From: Alphaproteobacteria bacterium
GTDB lineage: Bacteria; Pseudomonadota; Alphaproteobacteria; Rhizobiales; Rhizobiaceae
Assembly: GCA_016861165.1 (NCBI GenBank)
Contig: BOKV01000011.1
Location: 45,241-109,240, forward strand
DNA: 64,000 nucleotides
Direction of reading: 5' to 3'
Shown here: positions 1 to 9,368 of the stretch, in pieces
Numbering within the stretch: the first letter of the stretch is position 1
How the letters are laid out: every line of letters begins with the position of its first letter
The notes under the pieces: model-generated
What the model saw: the letters and a program-made list of their open reading frames with translations, nothing else
Told to the model about the DNA's origin: nothing
The model's database searches: none
Position numbers and translations under genes: made by a program

Positions 1-2
1 AG

Positions 3-735
3 GATGTGTCGGTCGCCTTCGGCGGCGTCAAGGCACTGCAGAACGTGTCGATCACGGTTCCGGCCGGCCGCGCCATCGGCCTGATCGGTCCGAACGGCTC
101 CGGCAAGACGACGCTGCTCAACGTGCTGAGCGGTTTCGTCAAGCCGAAATCGGTCGGTACGCTGAAGGTCGGCAGTGTCGACCTGCAGGGGCTGGCGCCA
201 TGGGTGCGGATCGAGGCCGGCTTCGGCCGCACCTTCCAGCACGCCGAACTGTTCGGCGAACTGACGATCCGCGACGCGCTGCGCGTCGTGGCCCGCCAGG
301 GCAGGGCGAGCCGGCTTGCCGCCGGCAGAACGCTCGTTGATGCCGACGCGGTGGCCGAGCGCATCATCGCCGGGCTCGGACTCGGCGAGGTGGCCGACAG
401 CAAGCCGCACTTCCTGCCGTTCGGAATCCAGAAGGTCGCCGACATCGCGCGGGCGTTGGCCGGCGGGGCCGGGGTGCTGGCCTTGGACGAGCCGTTCTCC
501 GGTCTCGACGCCGACGAATCGGCCAAGCTGCGTGCGATCCTGCGCGAACTGCGACAGGCGGGCGTCACCATTCTCATCATCGACCATGTCGTGCACGAAA
601 TCTTCGACCTCGCCGAATCGGTCTACGTGCTGGACTTCGGCAGCGTCATCGCTCACGGCACACCGGCGGAGATCAGGGCCAATCCGAAAGTGCGCGAGGC
701 CTATTTCGGCATCACCGAGACGGCGGAGGCGCAGC

Positions 736-743
<8 letters not shown>
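3..743 (+). CDS. Branched-chain amino acid-type ABC transporter ATPase (LivG-like), 5' end cut by window
   Basis: Cytoplasmic ATPase of a Liv/HAAT-family importer. Walker A GPNGSGKT lies near residue 30 of the visible part, Walker B is VLALDEPFSGLDAD and the H-loop is IIDHVVHEI; the LivG-type insertion with GRTFQHAELF is present. The reading frame is open to the left edge, so the true start lies outside the window. The ABC signature reads LPFGIQK where LivG proteins normally have LSYGQQ, so it is degenerate. It overlaps the next ATPase gene by 8 nt (start 736). Permease and binding-protein genes are presumably upstream. Substrate unknown; from the neighbours, possibly a carboxylic acid rather than an amino acid (inference). 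Confidence 0.9.
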
Positions 744-1478
<735 letters not shown>

Positions 1479-1479
<1 letters not shown>

Positions 1480-2804
1480 TGCGGGCGAGCCTTGACTGCG
1501 ACCTCGTCGTGATCGGCGGGGGCATGGCCGGCATGACGGCGGCGGCGCGGGCGGCGGGCGCCGGGGCACGTGTTGTGGTCGTCGAAAAGGCGGCGGAGAT
1601 CGGTGGCTCGGCGGCACTGTCGGGCGGCTATCTGTGGACATCGACATCGCTCGCGCAGATGCGGCGGCACGACGACGGCGACCCCGACCTGCACGCCGTT
1701 GTCATCGAGGAATATCCGGCCGTGCTCGAATGGCTGCGCCAGCGCGGCATCGAGATGGGGCCGCCGCAGCCGGTGTTGTTCGGCCGCGGCTGCCAGATCG
1801 ACATGCAGGGGCATCTGCGCGGAGCGGTTCGTGATGTCGAGGCGGCCGGCGGACACGTCGTGCGCAACACCGAGACGCTCGCGATCCTGCGCGAAGGCGC
1901 CGGCGTGGCCGGCGTCGTCACCAGCCATGCCGACGGCGAGGCCGAGTTGCGGGCGCGAAAGGTGCTGATCGCCACCGGCGGCTTCCAGGGCGACGCCGAG
2001 ATGCGGGCGCGCCACATCCACCCGGCGGCGCGCGACATGGGCCTGCGCTCCAACCCGGTCAGCAACGGCGCCGGGTTGGCGCTCGGCATCGCCGCCGGCG
2101 GGGCCATGGCCGGGCCGAATTCCGGCTTCTACGGCCATCTGGTCGCCCATCCGGTGGCGCTGAAGACTGATTCCGATTTCGTCAATTACACGCAATACCA
2201 CTCGATCCATGGCGTGCTGCTCAACCGCGAAGGCCGGCGCTTCGTCGACGAGAGCCATGACGATCACGCCAGTTCGCAGGTGGCGCTGCGCCAGACTGGC
2301 GCAACCACGCTGCTGGTCTGGGATGCCCGCGTGCAGCGGGATTTCGCCACGGCGGCACCGGTGGCCGGAGCAGCCCCGCTCGACCGCTTCGAGCTTGCCG
2401 TCAAGGCCGGCGCGCGCGGCGGGCGCTTCGACCGGCTGGAGGACATCGCCCGCTTCGCCGACAGCCTCGGTTTCGACGGATCAGCGTGCGTCGCCACGCT
2501 CGCATCCTTCAACCACCAGGTTGCTCGTGCGCCGGAGGCGCTGGAGCCGCCGCGCGAGGGCCACTACCGGCCGGTCGACAAGCCGCCCTTCTATGTGCTC
2601 GAGGTCGCTTCGGCGATTACCTTCACCTTCGCGGGCCTGTGGACCGATGCGCGGGCGCGGGCGCTCGATCCGTTCGGGGCGCCGATCGAAGGGCTGTACG
2701 TGGCCGGCGCCGATGTTGGCAATGTCTATCGACGCGGCTATAGCGGCGGCCTGGCGCTGGCCGCCACCTTCGCCTTCCGGGCGATGCGCACGGCCGGGTT
2801 CTGA
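1479..2804 (+). CDS. FAD-dependent oxidoreductase, fumarate reductase/3-ketosteroid dehydrogenase-like
   Basis: About 441 aa. An N-terminal dinucleotide-binding motif VVIGGGMAGMTAAARA is followed by the EKAAEIGGS segment, and the C-terminal FAD-binding end reads YSGGLALAATFAFRA, as in the FAD_binding_2 family (FrdA, KstD, urocanate reductase). Such enzymes move hydride across an activated C-C bond. No signal peptide or heme motif is seen, so it is cytoplasmic. The start overlaps the LivF stop (TGATG). Its place among acyl-CoA and SDR genes suggests alpha,beta-desaturation or reduction of a cyclic ketone, which is inference. Confidence 0.88.
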
Positions 2805-2825
2805 ACCGAGGCGGAGCAGGCGGAA

Positions 2826-3710
2826 GTGGTCGATTTCGACGGAAAGGTCGCCGTGGTTACCGGAGCGGCAAGCGGCATTGGCCGGGCGCTGGCCGAGCGC
2901 TTCGCCGCCGAGGGGATGCGCCTGGTGCTGGCCGACATCGAACCGGCCCCGCTTCAGGCGGCTGCCGAGGCGCTGCGGGCCACCGGCGCGCCAGTCGAGT
3001 GGTGGGTGACCGATGTTGCGGACGCGGCCGCGGTCGAGGCGCTGGCAGAGACCGCCTACGGCCGTTTCGGTGCCGTTCACGTCTTGTGCAACAATGCCGG
3101 CATCGTGCCGGGTGGCCGTTTCCGCCCGATCTGGGAGTTCGCTCCGGAAGACTGGGCATGGACCATGGGCGTCAACCTGATGGGCATCGTCCACGGCACT
3201 GCGAGCTTCGTGCCGCGCATGCGGGCGACGGGCGAATGGGGACACGTCGTCAACACGATATCGGTGGCCGGACTGTTCGGCGGTGCCAACTCCCCGGTCT
3301 ACAGCGTCTCCAAGCACGCCGCGCTGCGCGCCACCGAGGCGCTCCATGCGGCGCTCACCGAGGAGAACTCGCCGATCGGCGTTACCGCGCTCTGCCCGGG
3401 GGTGGTGCGGACCGGCATCGGCACGTCGGAGCGAAACCGCCCGCAGGCGCTGCGCCCGGTAGGGCAGGCGACCCGCGACAGCGACGCGATGCGCCAGGCC
3501 GCGGCGGCGGTGACGACGGCCGGGCTGGAGCCAGAGACGGTTGCCGGCATGGTGGTGGAGGCGATCCGCGAGCGGCGGTTCTATCTCATCACCACGGCCG
3601 CCTTCGACAGCGCCATCCGCACCCGCATGGAGGACATCCTGGCGCGCCGCAACCCGACGCCGGTCGACCTGCTCGCCCTGTCAAAGGGGGATGTCGGTGC
3701 CCGAGGGTGA
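2826..3710 (+). CDS. Short-chain dehydrogenase/reductase (SDR)
   Basis: Classical SDR of 294 aa. The cofactor motif TGAASGIG is near residue 14, Asp in VLADIEPA suggests NAD(H) preference, NNAG follows, and the active-site pair is YSVSK. The C-terminal part is longer than a 250-aa SDR, with a 'pre-thiolase' style tail (residues 200-294). GTG start at 2826, 21 nt after the flavoprotein stop. The gene overlaps the next SDR by 20 nt, so both belong to the liv-linked operon. Probably oxidises a hydroxyl on the pathway intermediate. Confidence 0.9.
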   Translation: MVDFDGKVAVVTGAASGIGRALAERFAAEGMRLVLADIEPAPLQAAAEALRATGAPVEWWVTDVADAAAVEALAETAYGRFGAVHVLCNNAGIVPGGRFRPIWEFAPEDWAWTMGVNLMGIVHGTASFVPRMRATGEWGHVVNTISVAGLFGGANSPVYSVSKHAALRATEALHAALTEENSPIGVTALCPGVVRTGIGTSERNRPQALRPVGQATRDSDAMRQAAAAVTTAGLEPETVAGMVVEAIRERRFYLITTAAFDSAIRTRMEDILARRNPTPVDLLALSKGDVGARG

Positions 3711-4446
3711 CGTCCGCCGCGTCGTCCTCGTAACCGGCGCGGCCAGCGGCATCGGCGCGGCGACCGCCCGCGCCTTCGCCGACCGGGGCGCGAACGTGAT
3801 CCTGACCGACATCGACGAGGCGCGGCTGGCGGGGACGACGGCGGCACTGCCCGGCAGCGGGCACCTTGCAATGAAGCTCGACGTGATCGAGGAAACCGAC
3901 TGGCGAGCGGCGCTGGCGGAGGTCGAACACCGCTTCGGGCGGCTCGACGTCCTCGTCAACAATGCCGGCTGGGCGACGCTGCGCGCCATCGCCGACACCA
4001 GCTTCGAACAATGGCGGCGGATCATCGCCATCAATCTCGACAGCGTCTTCCTCGGCACCAAACTTGCCATGCCGTTACTGGCCAGGTCGCGCGCCGGCGC
4101 CATTGTCAACGTGTCGTCGATCCGCGGCTTCGTCGCCGGTGTCGGCTCCGGCCCCTACAGCGCGGCCAAGGGCGGCGTACGCATCTTCACCAAGGCGACC
4201 GCGATCGAATGCGCGGCGGCCGGCAGCGGCGTGCGCGCCAATTCGGTGCATCCGGGCTGGGTCGACACGCCGCTGGCGCAGGCGACCGATCCGGCCATCA
4301 TCGAACAGCTTCGCCAGAGCGTCCCGCAGAAGCGGCTGGCGCGGCCCGAGGAAGTCGCGGCGGCGATCGTCTTCCTCGCCTCGGAGGAGGCAAGCTACAT
4401 CAACGGCACCGAACTCCTGGTCGATGGTGGCTTCACGGCGACCTGA
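3691..4446 (+). CDS. Short-chain dehydrogenase/reductase (SDR)
   Basis: About 251 aa. TGAASGIG cofactor loop, an acidic residue in ILTDIDEA pointing to NAD(H), NNAG, catalytic YSAAK and the C-terminal ELLVDGGFTAT typical of FabG-like SDRs. ATG 3691 was chosen because a purine-rich AAAGGGGG sits directly upstream; GTG 3697 is an alternative. It is the last gene of the plus-strand operon: its TGA abuts the stop of the convergent YCII gene with no spacer (TGATCA at 4444-4449). Confidence 0.9.
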   Translation: MSVPEGDVRRVVLVTGAASGIGAATARAFADRGANVILTDIDEARLAGTTAALPGSGHLAMKLDVIEETDWRAALAEVEHRFGRLDVLVNNAGWATLRAIADTSFEQWRRIIAINLDSVFLGTKLAMPLLARSRAGAIVNVSSIRGFVAGVGSGPYSAAKGGVRIFTKATAIECAAAGSGVRANSVHPGWVDTPLAQATDPAIIEQLRQSVPQKRLARPEEVAAAIVFLASEEASYINGTELLVDGGFTAT

Positions 4447-4785
4447 TCAGGGCGTGGCGGGGTTGTCGCGGATGACCTGGGGCGGCCACTCGATGCGGTC
4501 GAAGCGGTTGAGCGCCGGCGTCCACTCCACCACCCGCATGGTCGCGTAGACACCACCGGCATGGAACGGTTCGGCCTTGAGCCAGGTCCAGACGTCCTCG
4601 GCTCTGTCGGCCCGGAAGACGTAGATCGTGCCGCACTGGTTGCCATTGCCGTCCGTCATGGCGCCGGTCATCAGGAGGTTGCCGTCATTGCGGAGCACGT
4701 AGCGGCGGTGCTCGGCGCGCAGCGCATCGCGCCGGGCCATGGCGTGCGGCGGATGGTCGAAACCGATCGCGGCGAAATGCTTCAT
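4447..4785 (-). CDS. YCII-related domain protein
   Basis: 112-aa ferredoxin-like alpha+beta barrel protein of the YCII family. The visible pattern is KHFAAIGFDHP, then HRRYV, GNLLMTGAM and a conserved W-x-x-x-E-P-F-x-x-GVY segment. ATG 4785 shares its A with the reductase TGA (TGATG), so it is translationally coupled to the upstream gene on the minus strand. YCII proteins often accompany ring-modifying enzymes and some act as lactone or dehalogenation enzymes; no activity can be assigned here. Confidence 0.85.
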   Translation of the reverse strand: MKHFAAIGFDHPPHAMARRDALRAEHRRYVLRNDGNLLMTGAMTDGNGNQCGTIYVFRADRAEDVWTWLKAEPFHAGGVYATMRVVEWTPALNRFDRIEWPPQVIRDNPATP

Positions 4786-5789
4786 CACAGGTTCTCCTCA
4801 ACCCTGACCATGACCTTGCCGAGATGGCGCCCGGCCAGCATCTGGCAGAAGGCGGCGGGCGCGTTGGCCAGTCCTTCGACGATGTGCTCGGACTGGCGCA
4901 GGCGGCCCTCGGCAGCCCAGGCCAGCGCCTTGTCGACAAATTCGGGAATGCGGTCGAAATGGCGCGAAGCGCGGAATCCCTCGATGCGAAGCGACTTGTA
5001 GACTGCCGGCCAGAGACTCGGACCGGCAGCCCATTGGTCGCTGTTGTATTCGGCCACCAGGCCGCACAGGATGACGCGCCCGGCGACGTTCATGCGGTCG
5101 AACACGGCGCGCAAGACATCGCCGCCGACATTCTCGAAATCGACGTCGATGCCGGCAGGGCAGGCTGCGTCGAGGCGCTCGACGAAATCGGGAGCGCGAT
5201 AGTCGAGGCAGGCGTCGAAGCCGAGTTCGTCAACGACATGAGCGCATTTCTCGGGCCCGCCCGCGATGCCGACCGAGCGGGCGCCGAAGATGCGGGCGAT
5301 CTGGCCGGCGACGGCACCGGTGGCGCCGGCGGCAGCCGAGACGACCAGTGTTTCGCCCGGTCGCGGCCGGCCCAGCTCGGCAACGCCAACATAGGCGGTG
5401 AAGGCGGAGAGGCCGAGCAGGCTCAGCCATTTCGGCTCGGGCGCGCGGTCGATGTCGATCTGGCGGAGACCATCGGCCGGCACCACCGCGTAGGCCTGCC
5501 AGCCGAAGAAGCCGGTGACATGGTCGCCCGGGCGGAAATGCGGGCTCAGCGAGCGGATCACCACGCCAAGCGCCGGCGAGGGGATCACCGCGCCGATTGC
5601 GACCGGACCGGCATAGGCCGATACCGCGTTCATGCGCGGGCGCAGCGCCGGGTCGACGGAAAGGTAGGTGGTCCGCACCAGCACATCGTCCTCCCCCGGC
5701 ACCGGCATCGGGGCCGCGAAGAGCTCGAAATCCTCGGGCACCGGCGCGCCGGATGGCCGCCGCCCGAGGACGACCTGCAGGTTCTTCAT
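4785..5789 (-). CDS. NADP-dependent medium-chain oxidoreductase (curcumin/prostaglandin reductase-like)
   Basis: 334-aa zinc-independent MDR protein of the CurA/leukotriene B4 12-hydroxydehydrogenase type. The N-terminus contains the YLSVDPALRPRMN segment typical of the group, the Rossmann motif is AAAGATGAVAGQIAR, and the structural-zinc cysteines are absent. Such enzymes reduce alpha,beta-unsaturated ketones with NADPH in the cytoplasm. Fourth gene of a minus-strand operon starting at 7957, with 1 nt to the NTF2-like gene. Likely reduces an enone intermediate of the pathway. Confidence 0.92.
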   Translation of the reverse strand: MKNLQVVLGRRPSGAPVPEDFELFAAPMPVPGEDDVLVRTTYLSVDPALRPRMNAVSAYAGPVAIGAVIPSPALGVVIRSLSPHFRPGDHVTGFFGWQAYAVVPADGLRQIDIDRAPEPKWLSLLGLSAFTAYVGVAELGRPRPGETLVVSAAAGATGAVAGQIARIFGARSVGIAGGPEKCAHVVDELGFDACLDYRAPDFVERLDAACPAGIDVDFENVGGDVLRAVFDRMNVAGRVILCGLVAEYNSDQWAAGPSLWPAVYKSLRIEGFRASRHFDRIPEFVDKALAWAAEGRLRQSEHIVEGLANAPAAFCQMLAGRHLGKVMVRVEENL

Positions 5790-5790
5790 G

Positions 5791-6279
5791 TCAGCCAGCC
5801 TTCGCCCGCGCCGCCTCGACGAGGCCGGCGCCCTTCAGCGCCTGCATCTGCTCGGGCCCGACCATCACCGCCTCGACATCGCGACGCGAGAACACCCAGC
5901 CGCGCTCGGGGTGGAGGCGGAACTCGTTGCGGTATTCGACGAGGAAGGTCGGCGGTTCGATCAGCCCCGGCGCGTGGCCGCGCATGCCGCGCACGCGATA
6001 GGCGATCGAGTAGCAGAAGCCACGGGCGCTGATGCCGCTCAGCACGTCGGTGACGTTGTTGGTGACGAGGTGACGGCAGATCATGTCCGGTTCGCGCGCC
6101 TCGAGCCAGCCGCGTATGGCGTCGCGGCCGCGGTATTGGCGGCCGAGCATGTCGAGCACGGCGTCATCGGTCCACAGTTCCATGAAGGCGTCGTGGTCGT
6201 AAGCGTCGAGCAGGTTGGCGTAGTGATTGACCAGCCTGGCGCAGGCCCGCTCGATCAGCATCATGTCGATTTCGTTCAC
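5791..6279 (-). CDS. NTF2-like (SnoaL-type) domain protein
   Basis: 162-aa single-domain protein. The SnoaL_4 pattern is clear: an N-terminal helix with LVNHYANLLDAYDHDAFMEL, then WTDDAVLDM, GRDAIRGWL, and a histidine in CRHLVTNN. Relatives are steroid isomerases, polyketide cyclases and small dehydratases. GTG 6279 overlaps the upstream CoA-transferase stop by four bases (GTGA), giving tight coupling. The operon position suggests it isomerises or dehydrates a cyclic substrate; the catalytic residues cannot be assigned from sequence alone. Confidence 0.88.
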   Translation of the reverse strand: MNEIDMMLIERACARLVNHYANLLDAYDHDAFMELWTDDAVLDMLGRQYRGRDAIRGWLEAREPDMICRHLVTNNVTDVLSGISARGFCYSIAYRVRGMRGHAPGLIEPPTFLVEYRNEFRLHPERGWVFSRRDVEAVMVGPEQMQALKGAGLVEAARAKAG

Positions 6280-7094
6280 GGTCCGGTTCCTTCGTGCGGT
6301 CGGTACTGCTCGGGGCGCCGAGGTACCAGTTCGGCCTCGGCAGCGTAGATGCGCTCGAACGCGTCGAGCAGGGCGGAGCGGTCGGCGACGAAGTCCAGTT
6401 CGCGCAGACCCAGCGGATCGAGTTGCGCCAGCAGGGCCAGTGCCGACTCCGGCGGTCCCGCCATTGGCGCCACCTGCGCCGGCTCGCCGAACGCAAAGCC
6501 GGTGCGTGCCCGCAATTCGTCGATGCCGCAGCCGGGCGCGAGCTCGGCCAGTTCCCAGCGCTTGGCGTCGTGCGACCAGCGCATCACGCACAGTTCGGTG
6601 AACAGCAGCGCCTCGCGCTCGCGCGTCGCCGCGCAGGTCGAGACGAAGTCGACGCGGCCGACGAGCTGGCGCGATGTGTGGGCCGGCAGGACGAAGAACA
6701 CGGTGCGCGCGTCCGGCAGGCCGCGGGTACCGCCGAAGGCGACCTTGGGGCTGCCGGGCGTGCCGATGCCGGAGAGATTGGCGTTGGCGGCGCCGTCGAC
6801 CTGGGCAGGCGTGGCCAGCAGCACATGCGGCTCGGACTGGGTCTCGAACACGCCGGGCAGGGTGACGCGGGCGCGTGGGCGGCGATTGAACAGCCAGGGG
6901 CGGGCATGCAGCGACAAAATGCCGGCCGGATCGTAGGCGCCGCCATGACCCCACAGGCACAGGCGGCTGCCCGCCAGACGTTGCGCCAGCATGACGCCGA
7001 GCGTCGCCGCAGCGGTCGCGGTGAAGGCGGTGCCCGCCGGCAATTCCCTGACATGGCGGGCGATCGCCCAGGCAAGGCGGTCGGCCGGGATCAT
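6276..7094 (-). CDS. CoA-transferase family subunit B (IpdB-like)
   Basis: 272-aa class I CoA-transferase fold protein, beta-type half, with the DPAGILSLHARPWLF and GIGTPGSPKVAFGG segments found in the IpdB/GctB group. It follows the alpha subunit with an ATGA overlap (7091-7094), the usual arrangement for a two-subunit enzyme. In the IpdAB branch the pair does not transfer CoA but hydrolytically opens a ring of a CoA thioester. Which of these applies here cannot be decided by eye. The surrounding ring-type enzymes favour an IpdAB-like role (inference). Confidence 0.85.
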   Translation of the reverse strand: MIPADRLAWAIARHVRELPAGTAFTATAAATLGVMLAQRLAGSRLCLWGHGGAYDPAGILSLHARPWLFNRRPRARVTLPGVFETQSEPHVLLATPAQVDGAANANLSGIGTPGSPKVAFGGTRGLPDARTVFFVLPAHTSRQLVGRVDFVSTCAATREREALLFTELCVMRWSHDAKRWELAELAPGCGIDELRARTGFAFGEPAQVAPMAGPPESALALLAQLDPLGLRELDFVADRSALLDAFERIYAAEAELVPRRPEQYRPHEGTGP

Positions 7095-7957
7095 GCCCGC
7101 CCCCCTTGCTCGCCGGCCGGCGCGGCGAGGGCCGAGGTGATGATGCGGGCAAGGCCATCGGCGGGTTCGCCCGCGGCGGCAGCCTCAACATAGCGGCGCA
7201 GCACCGCGAAATCGATCATGTAGTCGGGCAGGGCGCTGCCCGGCAGGGCCCCGCCCGGCGCCGGTACCACGGCGTCGACGGTGGCGGCTACAAGGTGAAC
7301 CTCGCGATGGCGGCGCTCCAGTTCGGCGTCGTCGATCAGGCGCTCGGCCGAGATGACGACGCGCCGGGCGGCCCGCGCCAGCATGGCGTCGAGATAGGTA
7401 TCGCCGCTGGCGAGCGCCCAGCCATCGGGATGGGCAGCCTCGACATGCAGGATGGCAAGGTCGATGCGCGGCGCGCGCACGGCGAAGGCGCCGTCGCCGC
7501 CGAACATGGCCGGAGCCGGCACGATGTTGGCGTTGACCTTCGGCAGATCGCTCGCCGGATCAAGCGGAACGACCGCATAGGGCGCCTGCTCGGCGGCGGC
7601 CCGCCAGGCGGCGAGCTGGGTGAACTCGGACCACTCGTCGAAGGCAATCGCGCCCGACTGGCGAGCGGCGCGGAACAAGGGGGCCAGGCCGAAATGGTCG
7701 AGGCCGACATGGCAGGCGCTGACCCGCGCAACCTTGCCGGCGGCCAGCAGCAGCTCGACATCGGCGCCGCCGGCGAAAGTCTCAAGCACAAGCGCGCCAG
7801 CCGGTACGGCGGCGATCTCGGCGACCAGCGCCATCGGCTTGCGGTCGAGCCCGAAGCCGCCGAGGCCGACGCACATGCCGTCGCGCAGGAACGGACGCAG
7901 CGCCGCAGCGGCGTCAGTGACCTTGGCCTGGCTGTCCTGACGCGTGCCTTGCGTCAC
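7091..7957 (-). CDS. CoA-transferase family subunit A (IpdA-like)
   Basis: 288-aa class I CoA-transferase alpha-type subunit. The fold-typical glycine loop is VGLGGFGLDRKP near residue 32, and GDTYLDAMLARAARRVVISAERL lies in the second half. GTG 7957 was chosen because GGGAGG lies five bases upstream; no ATG is better placed. First gene of the five-gene minus-strand operon 7957 to 4447. A TetR-type palindrome at 8109-8126 lies in the divergent control region shared with the acyl-CoA dehydrogenase at 8168. Confidence 0.85.
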   Translation of the reverse strand: MTQGTRQDSQAKVTDAAAALRPFLRDGMCVGLGGFGLDRKPMALVAEIAAVPAGALVLETFAGGADVELLLAAGKVARVSACHVGLDHFGLAPLFRAARQSGAIAFDEWSEFTQLAAWRAAAEQAPYAVVPLDPASDLPKVNANIVPAPAMFGGDGAFAVRAPRIDLAILHVEAAHPDGWALASGDTYLDAMLARAARRVVISAERLIDDAELERRHREVHLVAATVDAVVPAPGGALPGSALPDYMIDFAVLRRYVEAAAAGEPADGLARIITSALAAPAGEQGGRA

Positions 7958-8108
7958 CCGATCCTCCCAGCGCGCGGCAATGTCATGACCCCTTGCGCCA
8001 CGCCGGCGAAACTAGGCCGGCGGCGGCCATCGGTCCACACCGACCGGGCACCACGCCCGGTCGGTGAACCTTGCGCCAACAAGTCATGCCGCATTTCGCA
8101 ATAAAAAG

Positions 8109-8126
8109 CAACCGACTGGACGGTTG
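8109..8126. promoter_or_regulatory. Putative TetR operator, site 1
   Basis: CAACCGACTGGACGGTTG: perfect 6-bp arms (CAACCG/CGGTTG) around a 6-bp centre, between the divergent genes starting at 7957 and 8168. It is closely related to five other palindromes at 13065, 13150, 15985, 16766 and 17687, all in control regions of this island. Confidence 0.7.
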
Positions 8127-8167
8127 AAAGATTATGCGATATGAATACGGCTACCCCGGAGGACCGG

Positions 8168-9355
8168 ATGCGCTTTCCGTTGACTGCTGAGGAAGAGGCC
8201 TTCAGCCGGCAGGTCCGCCAGTTCTGCGCCGACCGGCTGCCCTCGCGCCTGGCCGAGAAGGTTGCGGCCGGCGTCGATCTCGATCGCGACGACTATGTCG
8301 GCTGGCAGCAGACGCTCGCCGACGGCGGACTGCTCTGCGGCGCCTGGCCGCGGGGCCATGGCGGCAAGGGGTGGACGCCACTGCAGTCCTACCTGTTCGA
8401 CGAGGAATGCTCGCTCGCCGGGGCGCCGTGGCTGCTGCCCTTCGGCGTCAACTATGTCGGCCCGGTCATCTTCACCTTCGGCAGCGAGGAGCAGGTCGCG
8501 CGCTACCTGCCGGGCATCCTCGATGCAACCACCTTCTGGTGTCAGGGCTATTCGGAGCCGGAGGCGGGCTCAGACCTCGCCTCGCTCAAGACCCGGGCCG
8601 TGCGCGACGGCGACCACTATGTCGTCAACGGCGCCAAAATCTGGACGACCATGGCGCACTGGGCCGACCGCATGTTCTGCCTGGTGCGCACGGCCGCCGA
8701 CGGCAAGCCGCAGGCCGGCATCTCGTTCCTGCTGATCGACATGAAGGCGCCGGGCGTCACCGTGCGGCCGATCGTCTCGATGGAGGGGCGTCACCATCTC
8801 AACGAGGTCGTCTTCGAGGAGGTGCGCGTGCCGGTTGCCGACCGGGTGGGCGAGGAAAACGCCGGCTGGGCGATCGCCAAGTTCCTGCTCGGCAACGAGC
8901 GCTTGCTGGTCGCCGAGATCGGCAAGCAGAAGCGGACGCTGCGCCTGATCCGGCAGAGCCTTGAATTCCTCGCCGATGGCGGCGTGCGGCTCGCCGGGGC
9001 GGCTTGGGCGCGCGAACGGCTCGCCGAACTGGACGCGCGGCTCATCGCGCTCGAATGGACGGCGCTGCGCACGGTGCGGATGGCCGAGATCGCGGCGCCG
9101 GCGCCGGCGGCGGTCAGCATGCTGAAGATCAGGGGCTCGGAACTGGAGCAGGCGCTGACCGAGTTCGCCTTCGAGGTGCTGGGACCGGCCGGCTTGCGCT
9201 ACGACCCGCTTCTTGGACTCGACGACGCCGAGCCCGTCGCCGTGCGGCGCAACGGCGCCGTGGCGCGCTATCTGTGGGCGCGCTGCGTCACCATCTATGG
9301 CGGCTCCAACGAAGTGCAGCGCAACATCATCGCGCGCAGCCTGCTGGCCGTGTGA
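8168..9355 (+). CDS. Acyl-CoA dehydrogenase (probable alpha partner of a heteromer)
   Basis: 395-aa FAD enzyme introducing an alpha,beta double bond in an acyl-CoA. The FAD/substrate segment is QGYSEPEAGSDLAS with GAKIWTT, and the C-terminus has YGGSNEVQRNIIARSLL, the segment carrying the usual cofactor/active-site contacts. ATG 8168 was preferred to ATG 8141 because GGAGG sits five bases before it and the protein then begins at the typical MRFPLTAEEE. It is followed 13 nt later by a second, different acyl-CoA dehydrogenase gene, as in the paired FadE subunits of steroid side-chain degradation. Confidence 0.93.
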   Translation: MRFPLTAEEEAFSRQVRQFCADRLPSRLAEKVAAGVDLDRDDYVGWQQTLADGGLLCGAWPRGHGGKGWTPLQSYLFDEECSLAGAPWLLPFGVNYVGPVIFTFGSEEQVARYLPGILDATTFWCQGYSEPEAGSDLASLKTRAVRDGDHYVVNGAKIWTTMAHWADRMFCLVRTAADGKPQAGISFLLIDMKAPGVTVRPIVSMEGRHHLNEVVFEEVRVPVADRVGEENAGWAIAKFLLGNERLLVAEIGKQKRTLRLIRQSLEFLADGGVRLAGAAWARERLAELDARLIALEWTALRTVRMAEIAAPAPAAVSMLKIRGSELEQALTEFAFEVLGPAGLRYDPLLGLDDAEPVAVRRNGAVARYLWARCVTIYGGSNEVQRNIIARSLLAV

Positions 9356-9368
9356 GGAGAAGGTGGGC

